Origin: Chloroflexota bacterium
GTDB taxonomy: Bacteria > Chloroflexota > Anaerolineae > Anaerolineales > Villigracilaceae
Reading direction: 5' to 3'
Assembly (NCBI GenBank): GCA_016191985.1
Contig: JACPVB010000042.1
Span: forward strand, 1-19,785
Length of the DNA stretch: 19,785 nucleotides
A program made the position numbers and the translations under genes. Of the stretch, positions 1 through 8,943 are shown piece after piece (position 1 is the stretch's first letter; every line of letters begins with the position of its first letter). Under the pieces are notes generated by a model. The model was not told where the DNA came from and made no database searches. It worked only from the letters and a program-made list of their open reading frames with translations.

Positions 1-285
1 ACCATCGCCTTCCACGAGTGAAACCAGGCAGATGGAAATTGATGTAACCCACGGGAATAAAATCAAATAGTTATATCGACCACGGAGGGCCTGGGCGAGG
101 GTGAAGATTGCCACCGCATTCGTAACCACCGAAGCGACCATAACAATGGGGTCGCTGTATGCAAAAATTGCCAGGGCAGTGCTAAGAAAGCCAAGCGACA
201 TCGTGATGATCGCTTCCGCACGCTGGCCGAACTCCTCACCGGGACGGTCTTTAAACAAATAATCGCGGAGGTTGAAGGTATTCAT
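1..285 (-). CDS. N-terminus of a multi-TM membrane protein, probably another GAF-type sensor (partial)
   Basis: An open frame of 95 codons starts at an ATG (283-285) and runs off the left edge without a stop. It begins MNTFNLRDYLFKDRPGEEFG and then has about three hydrophobic stretches (roughly residues 25-45, 48-66 and 72-90), so it is an integral membrane protein. The start lies 5 bases after the stop of the preceding sensor gene, and a GAGAG Shine-Dalgarno-like stretch sits inside the end of that gene, so it belongs to the same operon. Its short soluble N-terminus followed by stacked TM helices resembles the two six-TM GAF proteins upstream, but no GAF domain is reached before the window ends. 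Assignment to that family is inference from context; it could equally be the membrane part of the missing kinase. Confidence 0.75.
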   Translation of the reverse strand, partial: MNTFNLRDYLFKDRPGEEFGQRAEAIITMSLGFLSTALAIFAYSDPIVMVASVVTNAVAIFTLAQALRGRYNYLILFPWVTSISICLVSLVEGDG

Positions 286-290
286 CGCTT

Positions 291-1766
291 TTATCTCTCG
301 ACGGGACGATTCGCGCTTCTTTGCGGACCCTCAGCCTGTTTCTGTCCATCGGGCTGATCCACCAACTGGAAGGTGACTGACGCATTGCCGAGAGCCTGTC
401 CAAGTTCCTGAACCGTCTCACGAAGGATGGCGTCCATGTGCGAAACACTGCTGATGCGCGCGGAAATATCGGAAACCAGTGATTCCCGTGCCGCACGCTG
501 TTGTGACTCTCTATAAAGACGGGCGCTTTCCAACGCGCCGCTCAATTGGTCCGACAGGGCGATGGCAAGGTTGGTTTCATCCTGAGTCCATGCCTCTGAA
601 ATTTCGGATTTTTTCAAACGAATGGCACCGATGGCCTGCCCACGGATTTTTATGGGCACGCTGATGGTCAGCCCATCTGCACCGAGGATCAAATCGCCGG
701 TTTCAAATGCCTTGGCGAGGCTCGGTTCAACCGCCTCTCCGTGCGTTTCAACAGTGGCCGGTTGTGTGGCGATGTAGCCAATGCGCGGTTGGTTATGCAG
801 AATTTTGCTCCATGCTTCGCGGCTTACTTCTCCATATACAATTCGGGCAGATTCCAGCGCCTTCTCCGTTTCTTCAAACAGCTTTGCATTTTGTATCGCT
901 ACGGCGATCTGTTCCGCAAGAATTTGCAATGTAAAAACATCGTCTTCGCTGAAGGCCTGAGGCTCTGTGCTTTGCACGTCTAAAGCGCCAAGCGTTTGTC
1001 CGCTTGCCACCAGGGGCAGCGCGATTTCAGAGCGGGTTTTCGGAAGGTCGGGGTTGTCAAAGAAAACGGCATCCTGACCAACGTCCAGTGCGATGCGTGC
1101 TTTTGCATTTTCGGTCACATACCCGACGATGCTGGTCTCCCCGACTTTAAGTTGATGATTTTTTTCAAGCAGCCGCTGCCCGCCATCGCTGTTGGAGGCA
1201 GCCAGCACGGCATATTCTTTTCTCTCGTCGAGTAGGAAGATGCCGACATGATAATAGCCGAAATTGTCATGTATCAGGAGCGTGGCTTGCTGAAGTAATT
1301 CAGAAATATTGCGATACGAGGTCGTGATTTTCCCTACATCAGAAATCGCCTTCAACAAGCTGTTGCGGCGCTCCATTTCCAATGCCTGTACATCCACCCG
1401 CTTTTCAAGTGTGGTAATGGTGGTCCGCAGGTTGCTGCCCAATGTCTTGAGATTATTCGCGAGAGACCCCAGTAAACCGGGCAGGGATTTTTCGTTCAGC
1501 TCCGCGTTCAAGTTCCAGTTGCTGAGTTCCCGGACATAGCTTTCTATTTTTGAGATCGGGATAATAATTAAAACAATGACCACTGCAACTGCGCCCAGGA
1601 CAGCTAGAATCAGAGCAACCGACAACTGGATCATAAGGTTGCTGGCTGTGATCAGGTCGTGCACCTCCTGGCGCACAAAAAAGAACACTACTCCAATGGG
1701 GAGGAGCGCTAAAGCGAAAAAACTGAGGAGCAACCACCGGGTAAAGCGGTTTCTAAATAGATTCAA
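291..1766 (-). CDS. Two-TM GAF-domain sensor without output domain (491 aa)
   Basis: Membrane-anchored cytoplasmic sensor. Two TM helices (about 10-32 and 46-71) flank a very short outer loop, followed by a degenerate HAMP/coiled-coil linker (about 70-135). A complete GAF domain (about 154-296) carries the local signature SIVGYV, RIALDV, LPKTRSEIALPL and LGALDVQS. After a helical linker comes only the second half of a GAF domain (about 365-418, ending ALESARLYRES), then a tail (about 428-468) resembling the first helices of another GAF. No H-box, HATPase, GGDEF or other output is present. The start is a TTG (1764-1766): the frame is closed just upstream by a TGA, no ATG precedes TM1, and GGAGA lies 9 bases ahead. 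It is separated by 38 bases from the upstream sensor gene and 5 from the next. Ligand unknown. Confidence 0.85.
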   Translation of the reverse strand: MNLFRNRFTRWLLLSFFALALLPIGVVFFFVRQEVHDLITASNLMIQLSVALILAVLGAVAVVIVLIIIPISKIESYVRELSNWNLNAELNEKSLPGLLGSLANNLKTLGSNLRTTITTLEKRVDVQALEMERRNSLLKAISDVGKITTSYRNISELLQQATLLIHDNFGYYHVGIFLLDERKEYAVLAASNSDGGQRLLEKNHQLKVGETSIVGYVTENAKARIALDVGQDAVFFDNPDLPKTRSEIALPLVASGQTLGALDVQSTEPQAFSEDDVFTLQILAEQIAVAIQNAKLFEETEKALESARIVYGEVSREAWSKILHNQPRIGYIATQPATVETHGEAVEPSLAKAFETGDLILGADGLTISVPIKIRGQAIGAIRLKKSEISEAWTQDETNLAIALSDQLSGALESARLYRESQQRAARESLVSDISARISSVSHMDAILRETVQELGQALGNASVTFQLVDQPDGQKQAEGPQRSANRPVER

Positions 1767-1804
1767 GACTTGCTTTCTCCATCAATATTCCTGGTCATAA
1801 AAGT

Positions 1805-3481
1805 TTATTTCAAGCGCAGGGCGCCGGTATGCTTTCGCGTGGGCGCAGCGGATTCACGTTGCGGGGAGCCTACGCTGATTTCCGCTTCTTTCAAATCAAA
1901 AACGCGGCGCAGCTCGGTGGCGGCTGTGCGAACAACAGACTCAATATCCAATGTTTCACGAACGCGGGTTGAAATATTGGCGATCATTTGATCTCGCATG
2001 GCGCTTTTTTGAGCCTCGTCCACGAGGCGGCTGTTTTCGAGCGCCAGGGCAATCTGGTCTGCAATCTTTTCCACGAGGACGCGCTCGCGGTCCGACCATT
2101 CAGTGGCGACACCTTTTCTCTTTAGCTTTATTCCGCCGATTTTTTGTCCATGCAGTATGAGCGGTACTTGCAAACTGTCGTCGCTGTCTTTTCTGTTCGT
2201 TGAAAAGATGGGGCGCACACCGGCGGGAGTGTACTGGTAGGCTGGTTTTTGGCGGCTGGTTAATTTTTTCCAGGTCCGTTGTGTTTGGATGCTGGTATTG
2301 ATCTCCAGTTGGCCGACCAGGCTCCTGGTCTCATTAATGAGGCGGACGTTGTCAAAAGATATTGCAACCAGGTCCGCGAGCGTTTGCAGGATTTCCGCAT
2401 CCTGCGTGTTGAAGGCCTGGGGTTGGTCTGAATGCAAATCCAGCATTCCAAGTACATTTCCGCGGACGGTTAGTGGCAATATCATGCGCGAGCGGGTGAG
2501 CGGAAAATTTACGTCCCTCATGAAATTGACATTATCAATATCGGAGGAAATGATGTGACGGTTTTGCGCCACCACCAGGGTAATTGGGCTTCTTCTGTCC
2601 GGTTCCATGCGAAAACCCTGTCCAATTAATTGTTTTCCAGTTACTGATGAAGCCGCCTGAAGGAAGGCTGTTTTTTTCTTCTCGTCCAAAATATAAAGCC
2701 CAACGTGATAATATCCGAACTTTTCTGAAATGAGCTGTGTGACCGTCTCCAATAGTTCGGATATGTTCTGGATCTCTGCTACAACACGGGCGACGTTTGT
2801 GGAGGTGCGTAGTTGAGATGTTTGTGTTTCAAGTTCGTCGGTGCGTTCGCGAACTTTTTTCTCCAACTGTGCGCGTTCCGCAGCAAGCGCATCGAATGCG
2901 CCTTGCATATCCTGAATCACGCGGGCGAATGCATCTTTTACCTGCCTGAGGGCCGCAACAAGCAAAGCCCCGATAATCGAGAAATCAATGCAATATACAA
3001 ACCAGTCCGAGGATGTCGTGACAGGAACGTTTACGCCCGAAAATTGATATATCTCCACCTGCTGCAAGAAGGCGACTCCAATGACAAATACGATGCTGAT
3101 ACCTAATGCAAACAAGTCGGTCTGCTGGTCGAGCAGGAGAGATGATAAGACTATGCCAGCCAGAAGGAAAAGCGACCCATCCGCCCAAGGGCCCCACGCC
3201 AGGATTGCATTGGTGCCGACGACAAAAGCCATTGTCAACAACCCATAGGCTCGAATGGAATAGGGCGTTGAAAGTACTGTTATGGCTATCAGGACCAGGT
3301 ACATTCCAATAAAAAGGAAACGGTCTCTGACCGAGGCGGTTGGAAATGAAAGAACGATCATGGGAATGGCAAGAACGCATATTATTCGTAAAATTGCCAA
3401 AATAAATCGTTCACGCCAGTCCTTGTAATTGAAATTGGCTGCATAGAAAGGCGATTTATTGAAAGGGTTGCTGCTATTCAC
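1805..3481 (-). CDS. Six-TM GAF-domain sensor without output domain (about 558 aa)
   Basis: The frame can be extended to a TTG at 3508 or an ATG at 3493. I prefer the GTG at 3479-3481, because a perfect GGAGG sits 5 bases upstream and the start then overlaps the previous stop by 8 bases, as expected for translational coupling. Numbered from that GTG, a soluble lead with DWRERF (21-26) precedes six TM segments (about 27-45, 55-72, 78-98, 102-117, 123-140, 160-180). A coiled coil follows (about 185-235), then a full GAF domain (about 242-382), a half GAF (about 435-488) and the shared tail (about 498-536, RVRETLDIESVVRTAATELR). It parallels the 530-residue neighbour throughout, including the WRERF lead, so the two are paralogues from duplication. 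No kinase or other effector domain is seen. The six-TM region may be the input module; its stimulus is unknown. Confidence 0.85.
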   Translation of the reverse strand: MNSSNPFNKSPFYAANFNYKDWRERFILAILRIICVLAIPMIVLSFPTASVRDRFLFIGMYLVLIAITVLSTPYSIRAYGLLTMAFVVGTNAILAWGPWADGSLFLLAGIVLSSLLLDQQTDLFALGISIVFVIGVAFLQQVEIYQFSGVNVPVTTSSDWFVYCIDFSIIGALLVAALRQVKDAFARVIQDMQGAFDALAAERAQLEKKVRERTDELETQTSQLRTSTNVARVVAEIQNISELLETVTQLISEKFGYYHVGLYILDEKKKTAFLQAASSVTGKQLIGQGFRMEPDRRSPITLVVAQNRHIISSDIDNVNFMRDVNFPLTRSRMILPLTVRGNVLGMLDLHSDQPQAFNTQDAEILQTLADLVAISFDNVRLINETRSLVGQLEINTSIQTQRTWKKLTSRQKPAYQYTPAGVRPIFSTNRKDSDDSLQVPLILHGQKIGGIKLKRKGVATEWSDRERVLVEKIADQIALALENSRLVDEAQKSAMRDQMIANISTRVRETLDIESVVRTAATELRRVFDLKEAEISVGSPQRESAAPTRKHTGALRLK

Positions 3482-5066
3482 TATCGCCTCCATCCATCGA
3501 GATTTCAATCTCTACTTCTGACGCTTCGAGAGAACGCCCCAATTCGCGGACGGCTGTTTGAAGAATCCCCTCCATATTTGCGGATGCCCAAACTTTGGAT
3601 ATGACTTCATTTGCCAGTTTTTCCCGGGCGGCAATGGACTGGCTTTCCTCCACCAGCCGGGCATTTTCCAGCGCCAGGGCGGCTTGTGTTGCAATCGCTT
3701 CAACCAGATTTTTCTGTTCCGCGGTCCATTCGACCGTGTTTGCCAGATGGAGCTGCCCAATGATTTGCTCTCTTAAGGTAAGTGGTATATCGATCTCGTT
3801 GCCGTTGGATATATCGTTATCTCCAAGCGCGTATACGAGGTCCTTTTCCTCTGTAAGAGACTGCCACGCTCCCTGCAAATACTGCCTTTGCGTTGCCTGC
3901 ATTTCCGAAAGACTTTGCTGCGCCTCTCGAAATAAACGGGAATTCTCAAGCGCAATCGCGATTTCGTTTGCCATGTTTTGGAAGGTGTTTATGTCCGCCG
4001 GCTGGAAGGCGTTTTCCTTGGTGGAATGTATTTCCAGGGCGCCAAGCACAGATTCACCGACAATCAGCGGAAGTGCAATTTGCGAGCGGGTATATGGAAG
4101 CAAAGGGTTATCGACCCGCATTTGCTCGGACCCACCATCCAGTGAGATCTGTCCTTCTTTTGCGCGGATGGCAACCGCAACCGGGTTTTTTCCATTAATA
4201 TCCAGCCGGTATTTGTTCTCGCGCAGCACCCGGCCGGCTTCACCGGTGGCTTCCTTAAGCTCCGCCCATTGGCCGCTGAGGTCAACCAGGAAAAATGCTA
4301 TGTAATAAAATTTGAATTCATTCTCAATTATGTTTGCGGCACGCGGCAGCAACTCATCTGGATTCAGAATGCCCGCAACGTGCCGTCCAATTTCGTTGAT
4401 TTGACGAAGCTGCTGCGTGCGTTCCGCCACCTTGATTTCCAAATTCCTGCGTTCTTCCGTCAATGTATTCAATGTGGAATCGATTTGCCTTTGGGCTTCA
4501 ATGAATTCTTTTTCCAGCCTTTGAAAGCCTAGGATGACCACCACCCCAAACATGACGATCACGCCAGTGGCACTGAACCAATCTTCCAGTTTGGCAGGTG
4601 AGGCAAATGGGTTAAGTGGGGTTAATTGTCCGCTCAGAAACAAAAAGGCGAACAACGCAAATGTGAGGATGTTGGCGGCAGTCACCACGATGCCAGCGCG
4701 GGGGGAGAGCAGTATTGTAGAAAATACGATCAACGCAAAGAAGAAAATAAGGCTATCGCCCAAAACCCCGTGCGTGAGCAATTCGCCCAGCCCCAGTACG
4801 TACACCGCAAACAGAAAAACGCTCATCCGTACGGTGTAGGAAAAGCGGATGACCGTGACAAGCCCTGTTATGATATATGCGGTGATGAAGATGGCATCGA
4901 CGATTAAACTGGTGGACGCACCGACGGCGGGTACAAGCACAATTGCGCCAAAGACCAAGACCCCAATCAACAGGGGCAGCGCGAACCGTTCCCGCCAGTT
5001 TTTATAAAGTAAGCGGGTGGTCTCCTCCGGATTTATGGGTCTCTTGTTTGAAGAAATACGTTCCAT
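3474..5066 (-). CDS. Six-TM GAF-domain sensor without output domain (530 aa)
   Basis: It starts at an ATG (5064-5066) that shares one base with the TAA of the 1289-residue receptor (TAATG), so translation is probably coupled; a GAAGAG stretch lies just upstream. Architecture: NWRERF motif (23-28), six TM helices (about 27-48, 52-72, 80-97, 104-122, 126-146, 165-182), coiled coil with an ERRNLEIKVAERTQQL heptad pattern (about 185-225), full GAF (about 233-377; LPYTRSQIALPL, LGALEIHST), half GAF (about 423-474) and tail (about 484-522, NMEGILQTAVRELGRSLEAS). It has no catalytic output. It is paralogous to the next gene along its whole length. The GAF domain has no cysteine in a bilin-binding context, so a phytochrome-like photosensor is unlikely; a small-molecule or redox ligand is possible but unproven. 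Confidence 0.87.
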   Translation of the reverse strand: MERISSNKRPINPEETTRLLYKNWRERFALPLLIGVLVFGAIVLVPAVGASTSLIVDAIFITAYIITGLVTVIRFSYTVRMSVFLFAVYVLGLGELLTHGVLGDSLIFFFALIVFSTILLSPRAGIVVTAANILTFALFAFLFLSGQLTPLNPFASPAKLEDWFSATGVIVMFGVVVILGFQRLEKEFIEAQRQIDSTLNTLTEERRNLEIKVAERTQQLRQINEIGRHVAGILNPDELLPRAANIIENEFKFYYIAFFLVDLSGQWAELKEATGEAGRVLRENKYRLDINGKNPVAVAIRAKEGQISLDGGSEQMRVDNPLLPYTRSQIALPLIVGESVLGALEIHSTKENAFQPADINTFQNMANEIAIALENSRLFREAQQSLSEMQATQRQYLQGAWQSLTEEKDLVYALGDNDISNGNEIDIPLTLREQIIGQLHLANTVEWTAEQKNLVEAIATQAALALENARLVEESQSIAAREKLANEVISKVWASANMEGILQTAVRELGRSLEASEVEIEISMDGGDSE

Positions 5067-8000
5067 TAAGACTCTTCGGGATTATTGGACGGCTTAATAT
5101 TGATCCTGGCGAAGCGGGAGCCGGTAATTCTGGCTACCTCGCTGGCGGTGGTCATCAGGATGGATTGCATATCAGTAGACCTGCGTATCTTGCCTGCCAC
5201 TTCATTGATCAATCTTTCACGCTCTGCCTGGATGCGGATTTGCTCCAAAAGCCGGGCATTGGCAATGATCGCGGCCAGGCTGCCTCCAAGTGTACCAAGC
5301 ATTTCCTCATCGTTTTCGGTGTAGGCGTCCACCTGTTCGCTTTCAACATTTAAAACACCAAGAAGCTCATTGCGATATATCAATGGGACTGCCAGTTCGG
5401 AGCGCGTGTTCGAACTGGCCTGTATATAACGTGGATCTTCGCTCACGTCTCTGACTCTTAACGGACGCCTGTGTTCCGCTACCCAGCCAGTGATGCCACT
5501 TCCGAATTCTATCTGCATCCTTGAAACATCATCAGAATAGCCCATGGAGGCCTTTACTTCAAGCGCCCTTTTTTCGCGGTCAGCCAGAAGGATTGCCACA
5601 CGGTCACCACCAAGGGTTACCTGCAGGCCATTTACAGCGCTTTCCAGCGCCTCTTCAAGGGTGGTGCCAGATGCGGCAGTGGTTGTGATATGGTGCAGGA
5701 GCCGGTGTTGTGAAAGATGCTCCTGTGTTTCCGCAAAAAGCTCGGTGTTAACAACTGCAACAGCCAGTTGGTCTGCCAGGATTTGCAAACTGCGCAGATT
5801 ATCTTCGGAGAAGGCATAAGGTTTGGTGCTCTGAACATCGAGCACGCCCAGTATGCGTTCGCCGACCTTGAGCGGAATGGCCGCCTCGGCGCGGGTATCG
5901 GGCAAGAGGATGTTCGCATAATACGTCGCATCCTTCGATGTGTCGTTTACTACAAGCTGTTCGCCGCGCCCGCTGACAAAGCCGACGATGGATTTTGACC
6001 CCACGCCGATTTTATAACCGGCTCTTTTCATTTGTGCACCCGCGTCTCCCGTCGCCTCGCGAATCATTGCGAACTCACCGGGCAGGTCATGAAGAAAAAT
6101 GGCGGCGTGATAAAAATTGAATCGTTCCCTAATAAAATTCACAGCCTTGATTAATAGCTCGTCAAGGTTTAATGAGCCGCTGATATCACGGGCGATTTCG
6201 GCGGCAGTTTCAATTTGAAGCGCCTTGCGCTGACTTTCACCCAACAAACGGACATTGTTAATCACGCCTGCAACCTGGCCGGCCAGTGTTGTAAAGAATT
6301 TTAGATCGTTTTCGTCAAATGCATGCTCATTCTCCAGGTCCTGAATGATCAATGCGCCAATCGGGTTGTTTTGCACAAGCATGGGGGCGCCCATCCATGA
6401 GCGGGCGGGTTTCCCGGCGACCTTTGCCCCCAGTTCTGCAGCCCTTTTTTCGGTATTCTCCACCAGCATCAAAGGCTGGCGGGTGCGAATTAGTATGGAC
6501 GTTAATCCTTCGCCAAGTGGGAAGGAGTCGATGGAGATAACCTGTTTGTTTTCGTAGCTAAATGGAATATTGATCGTATTATTTTTTTCGTCATAGAGGG
6601 CGACGATTAAGTTGTAGTCGCCGATGATTTGCTGGATCTTCGACAACAGCGCACGATAGAAACTTTGCAGGTCCGCCGCGGAAGAAATCAACTCATTAAC
6701 CGAAGCAAGCGACTCCATCTCTTTAAGATGCCTTTCCGTCTGTTGGATGGCATCTGCTTTTTCAAGCGTGATCGACACAAGATCAACCAGGTTGGCGTAC
6801 AGTTGAATGGATGTGTTTGTGAGAATACGATTCCGCGCCCCGATCAGGGCAATTGCGGTCAAAGCGCCCTGTCTTTTTATTGGCAAAAATGCGGCGCTGT
6901 TTAATTCAAGCTGCCTGATAATATCTCGAAATACTTTCGGGAGGAATGTGTCCGTGGCAACGGCTATGGCTGTGCCGTTAAGCAGGTAATTGTCGATTTC
7001 GTGGAAGTCCACTTCGTATTGACTTTTGATTCCTGTCAGCGACGCCAGATTCCTTGTAGAGTCGGCGGACGAAATAAGGCGAAGATTTTTTTGGTCGATG
7101 CCAAACAAGGCCGCTGGATACGGTACACCCGTGATAATTTGACTGCTTATATTTAATACTTCCGCTTCGGTATTAGCTTCTGCGATCAGGCGGCTTGAAC
7201 GATAAAGCCGTTCCAGTTCTTCAAAATTTACATGGCTGGTTTCGATCAGTCCGGCGGTTTGAATGGCCGCCGCAATTTGGCTGGCCAGTGTTTGCAGCAT
7301 AATGACAGTATCTTTGCTGAAGGCGCCGGGTTGCGTGCTCTGGACATCCAGAACACCCAATACAAGATTTCCCAGCGAGACAGGCACACTGGCTTCCGAG
7401 CGAGTCTCTGGGAGTAGCTCATTTTTAAGATGAAGCGGGTCTTCAGAAACATCGGACGCAATCCGTGTTCGGTTATTTGCGCTCACCCAGCCAATAATGG
7501 AGGCGGAACCAACTTCCAGCCTGTAGTTTTTTTCCATCAACCCCTTGGTTGCGGACCCAAACCCGGATTTGAAATCGACAAACTTCCCGCTTCTATCCAC
7601 CATGTAAATGCTCGCCTGATGGTAGCCAAATTGTTGCACGAGAAGTTCGGCGGTTTTCTTTAACATCTCATCCAGGTTTGTGATGGTTGTAATACTTTGC
7701 GCCACCTCGGCAGCCGTTTGGATTTGACGCGTTCGTTCTTCCACTTTTTGTTCGAGCGAGTGGTAAACACCCCCAATCTCATCCGCCATATTATTGAAGG
7801 AACTTGCCAGCGCACCGATCTCATCGTCGCTGCGCACCTCCGCCCGCTGACTCCAATCTCCCTCGGCAAACTTTCTAGTGATTTCCGATAAGGATTGCAA
7901 AGGTCGTATGACGCGTACGACGCCAAAGGTTATTGCCAAACCAATACCTGCCAGGGTCGCCAGGGCTAGCAGAATCGTGAAGGGAGCCAGGCTGGCGATC

Positions 8001-8935
8001 TGACCGTAGATTTTATTGTTATTGATTTCCAGGACAATCCCGCTTTGCATTCTGGGAAACCACACCAATTGCGCAAGAGAAGCCTCTCCGTCTGGTGATA
8101 TGGCGTCCATGGCCATGGGCTTTTCTTCGCCAGTTTCGATGAGAGTGGTCAGGCTTGTAATCAGCTCTTCCTGCGATGCTGTGGATGTGACCAGGGTGAT
8201 CTCCCCGGTCTGCGGGTCGCTTGCAATAAATTGCTTATCTGATAATATGAAATAAGTGCTTGCAAATGGGGTCAGCCCATTCAATGGCTGGATAAGCTGT
8301 TGAAAGTTTTCCCTTTCAGTGATTCCCACCAGAGTCCCAAGTGTGGACCCGCGTGCAGTTTGATAATTTACCGCTGTAACAAGAACCAATTCATTATCAT
8401 AAAGGGGGGCAACTCCATATAGCGCATGGGATTGAGGTGCTTCCATATCTTCAAATAAGGAATAATCAAGAATCGACCCTTGCAATGCGGCATCGCTCGC
8501 GATTTTGATGGTGCCATCGGTGTCAACCAGAAAAAACTGATCAAATATGGGCTTGTCCCCGCTGATATTGACTGCTTGAATTTTATTTACAAAATTCTGT
8601 CGGATTTCACGGAACTCGCTGCTTTGTGGGTTTGCATGCAGGGCAACTTCGATCAAGGTTGAAAAATCGCTCGAGGTTGCCTGTTTTTCAAGAAACTCCT
8701 CCTTGCTGCCTATTTCCTCGTCAATTACTTTAAGTTGGTTGCTTAGCAGGTTTTCAGATTGAATAATCGCCTGGTCCCGCAGCAAGGTTCGTGCGCGAAA
8801 ATAAGCGGCCCCCGCCATCAAGACAAGGGGAATAAAGGTGAAAATAAGGAGCGTTCTTACAAGAGTCCCCGTCAGACTGCCCTTATATCTTTTTGGAGGT
8901 GGATCAGTTACGGGCGGCGCTGGATTCGTTGTCAT
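5066..8935 (-). CDS. Cache-HAMP receptor with five tandem GAF domains, no output domain (1289 aa)
   Basis: Large transmembrane receptor. TM1 (about 24-46) and TM2 (about 315-340) bracket a roughly 265-residue extracytoplasmic region of double-Cache size. A canonical HAMP domain follows (about 338-392; RPLQSLSEITRKFAEGDW and DDEIGALASSFNNMADEI), with a coiled coil into the cytoplasm. Five GAF-like units come next, at about 415-560, 585-725, 745-895, 922-1065 and 1088-1228. Units 1, 4 and 5 carry the strong TRSE/TRAE and LGVLDVQS/LGVLNVES signatures; unit 2 is the most divergent. The protein ends with a tail (about 1236-1280, INEVAGKIRRSTDMQSILMTTASEVARI) instead of a histidine kinase, methyl-accepting or cyclase domain. 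The ATG at 8933-8935 is 8 bases after the second receiver gene, with no strong Shine-Dalgarno. Such a Cache-HAMP front end normally drives a kinase, cyclase or MCP signalling domain, so output in trans is likely. Confidence 0.9.
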   Translation of the reverse strand: MTTNPAPPVTDPPPKRYKGSLTGTLVRTLLIFTFIPLVLMAGAAYFRARTLLRDQAIIQSENLLSNQLKVIDEEIGSKEEFLEKQATSSDFSTLIEVALHANPQSSEFREIRQNFVNKIQAVNISGDKPIFDQFFLVDTDGTIKIASDAALQGSILDYSLFEDMEAPQSHALYGVAPLYDNELVLVTAVNYQTARGSTLGTLVGITERENFQQLIQPLNGLTPFASTYFILSDKQFIASDPQTGEITLVTSTASQEELITSLTTLIETGEEKPMAMDAISPDGEASLAQLVWFPRMQSGIVLEINNNKIYGQIASLAPFTILLALATLAGIGLAITFGVVRVIRPLQSLSEITRKFAEGDWSQRAEVRSDDEIGALASSFNNMADEIGGVYHSLEQKVEERTRQIQTAAEVAQSITTITNLDEMLKKTAELLVQQFGYHQASIYMVDRSGKFVDFKSGFGSATKGLMEKNYRLEVGSASIIGWVSANNRTRIASDVSEDPLHLKNELLPETRSEASVPVSLGNLVLGVLDVQSTQPGAFSKDTVIMLQTLASQIAAAIQTAGLIETSHVNFEELERLYRSSRLIAEANTEAEVLNISSQIITGVPYPAALFGIDQKNLRLISSADSTRNLASLTGIKSQYEVDFHEIDNYLLNGTAIAVATDTFLPKVFRDIIRQLELNSAAFLPIKRQGALTAIALIGARNRILTNTSIQLYANLVDLVSITLEKADAIQQTERHLKEMESLASVNELISSAADLQSFYRALLSKIQQIIGDYNLIVALYDEKNNTINIPFSYENKQVISIDSFPLGEGLTSILIRTRQPLMLVENTEKRAAELGAKVAGKPARSWMGAPMLVQNNPIGALIIQDLENEHAFDENDLKFFTTLAGQVAGVINNVRLLGESQRKALQIETAAEIARDISGSLNLDELLIKAVNFIRERFNFYHAAIFLHDLPGEFAMIREATGDAGAQMKRAGYKIGVGSKSIVGFVSGRGEQLVVNDTSKDATYYANILLPDTRAEAAIPLKVGERILGVLDVQSTKPYAFSEDNLRSLQILADQLAVAVVNTELFAETQEHLSQHRLLHHITTTAASGTTLEEALESAVNGLQVTLGGDRVAILLADREKRALEVKASMGYSDDVSRMQIEFGSGITGWVAEHRRPLRVRDVSEDPRYIQASSNTRSELAVPLIYRNELLGVLNVESEQVDAYTENDEEMLGTLGGSLAAIIANARLLEQIRIQAERERLINEVAGKIRRSTDMQSILMTTASEVARITGSRFARINIKPSNNPEES

Positions 8936-8943
8936 CGATCAGA

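Noticed and set aside
2985..3380. 131-codon minus-strand frame inside the six-TM sensor gene
   Set aside because: It overlaps the TM-coding region in another frame; the His/Trp/Arg-rich product has no motif and no ribosome site.
3595..4305. Plus-strand open frame of 236 codons
   Set aside because: It lies wholly antisense to the 530-residue GAF protein, has a Ser/Ala/Cys-rich low-information product, no ribosome site and no recognisable domain. It is a shadow of the codon bias of the real gene.
291..8935. GAF proteins considered as phytochrome-like photoreceptors
   Set aside because: No cysteine in a bilin-attachment context and no PHY domain were found; the GAF signatures are of the general Chloroflexi/histidine-kinase-associated kind.
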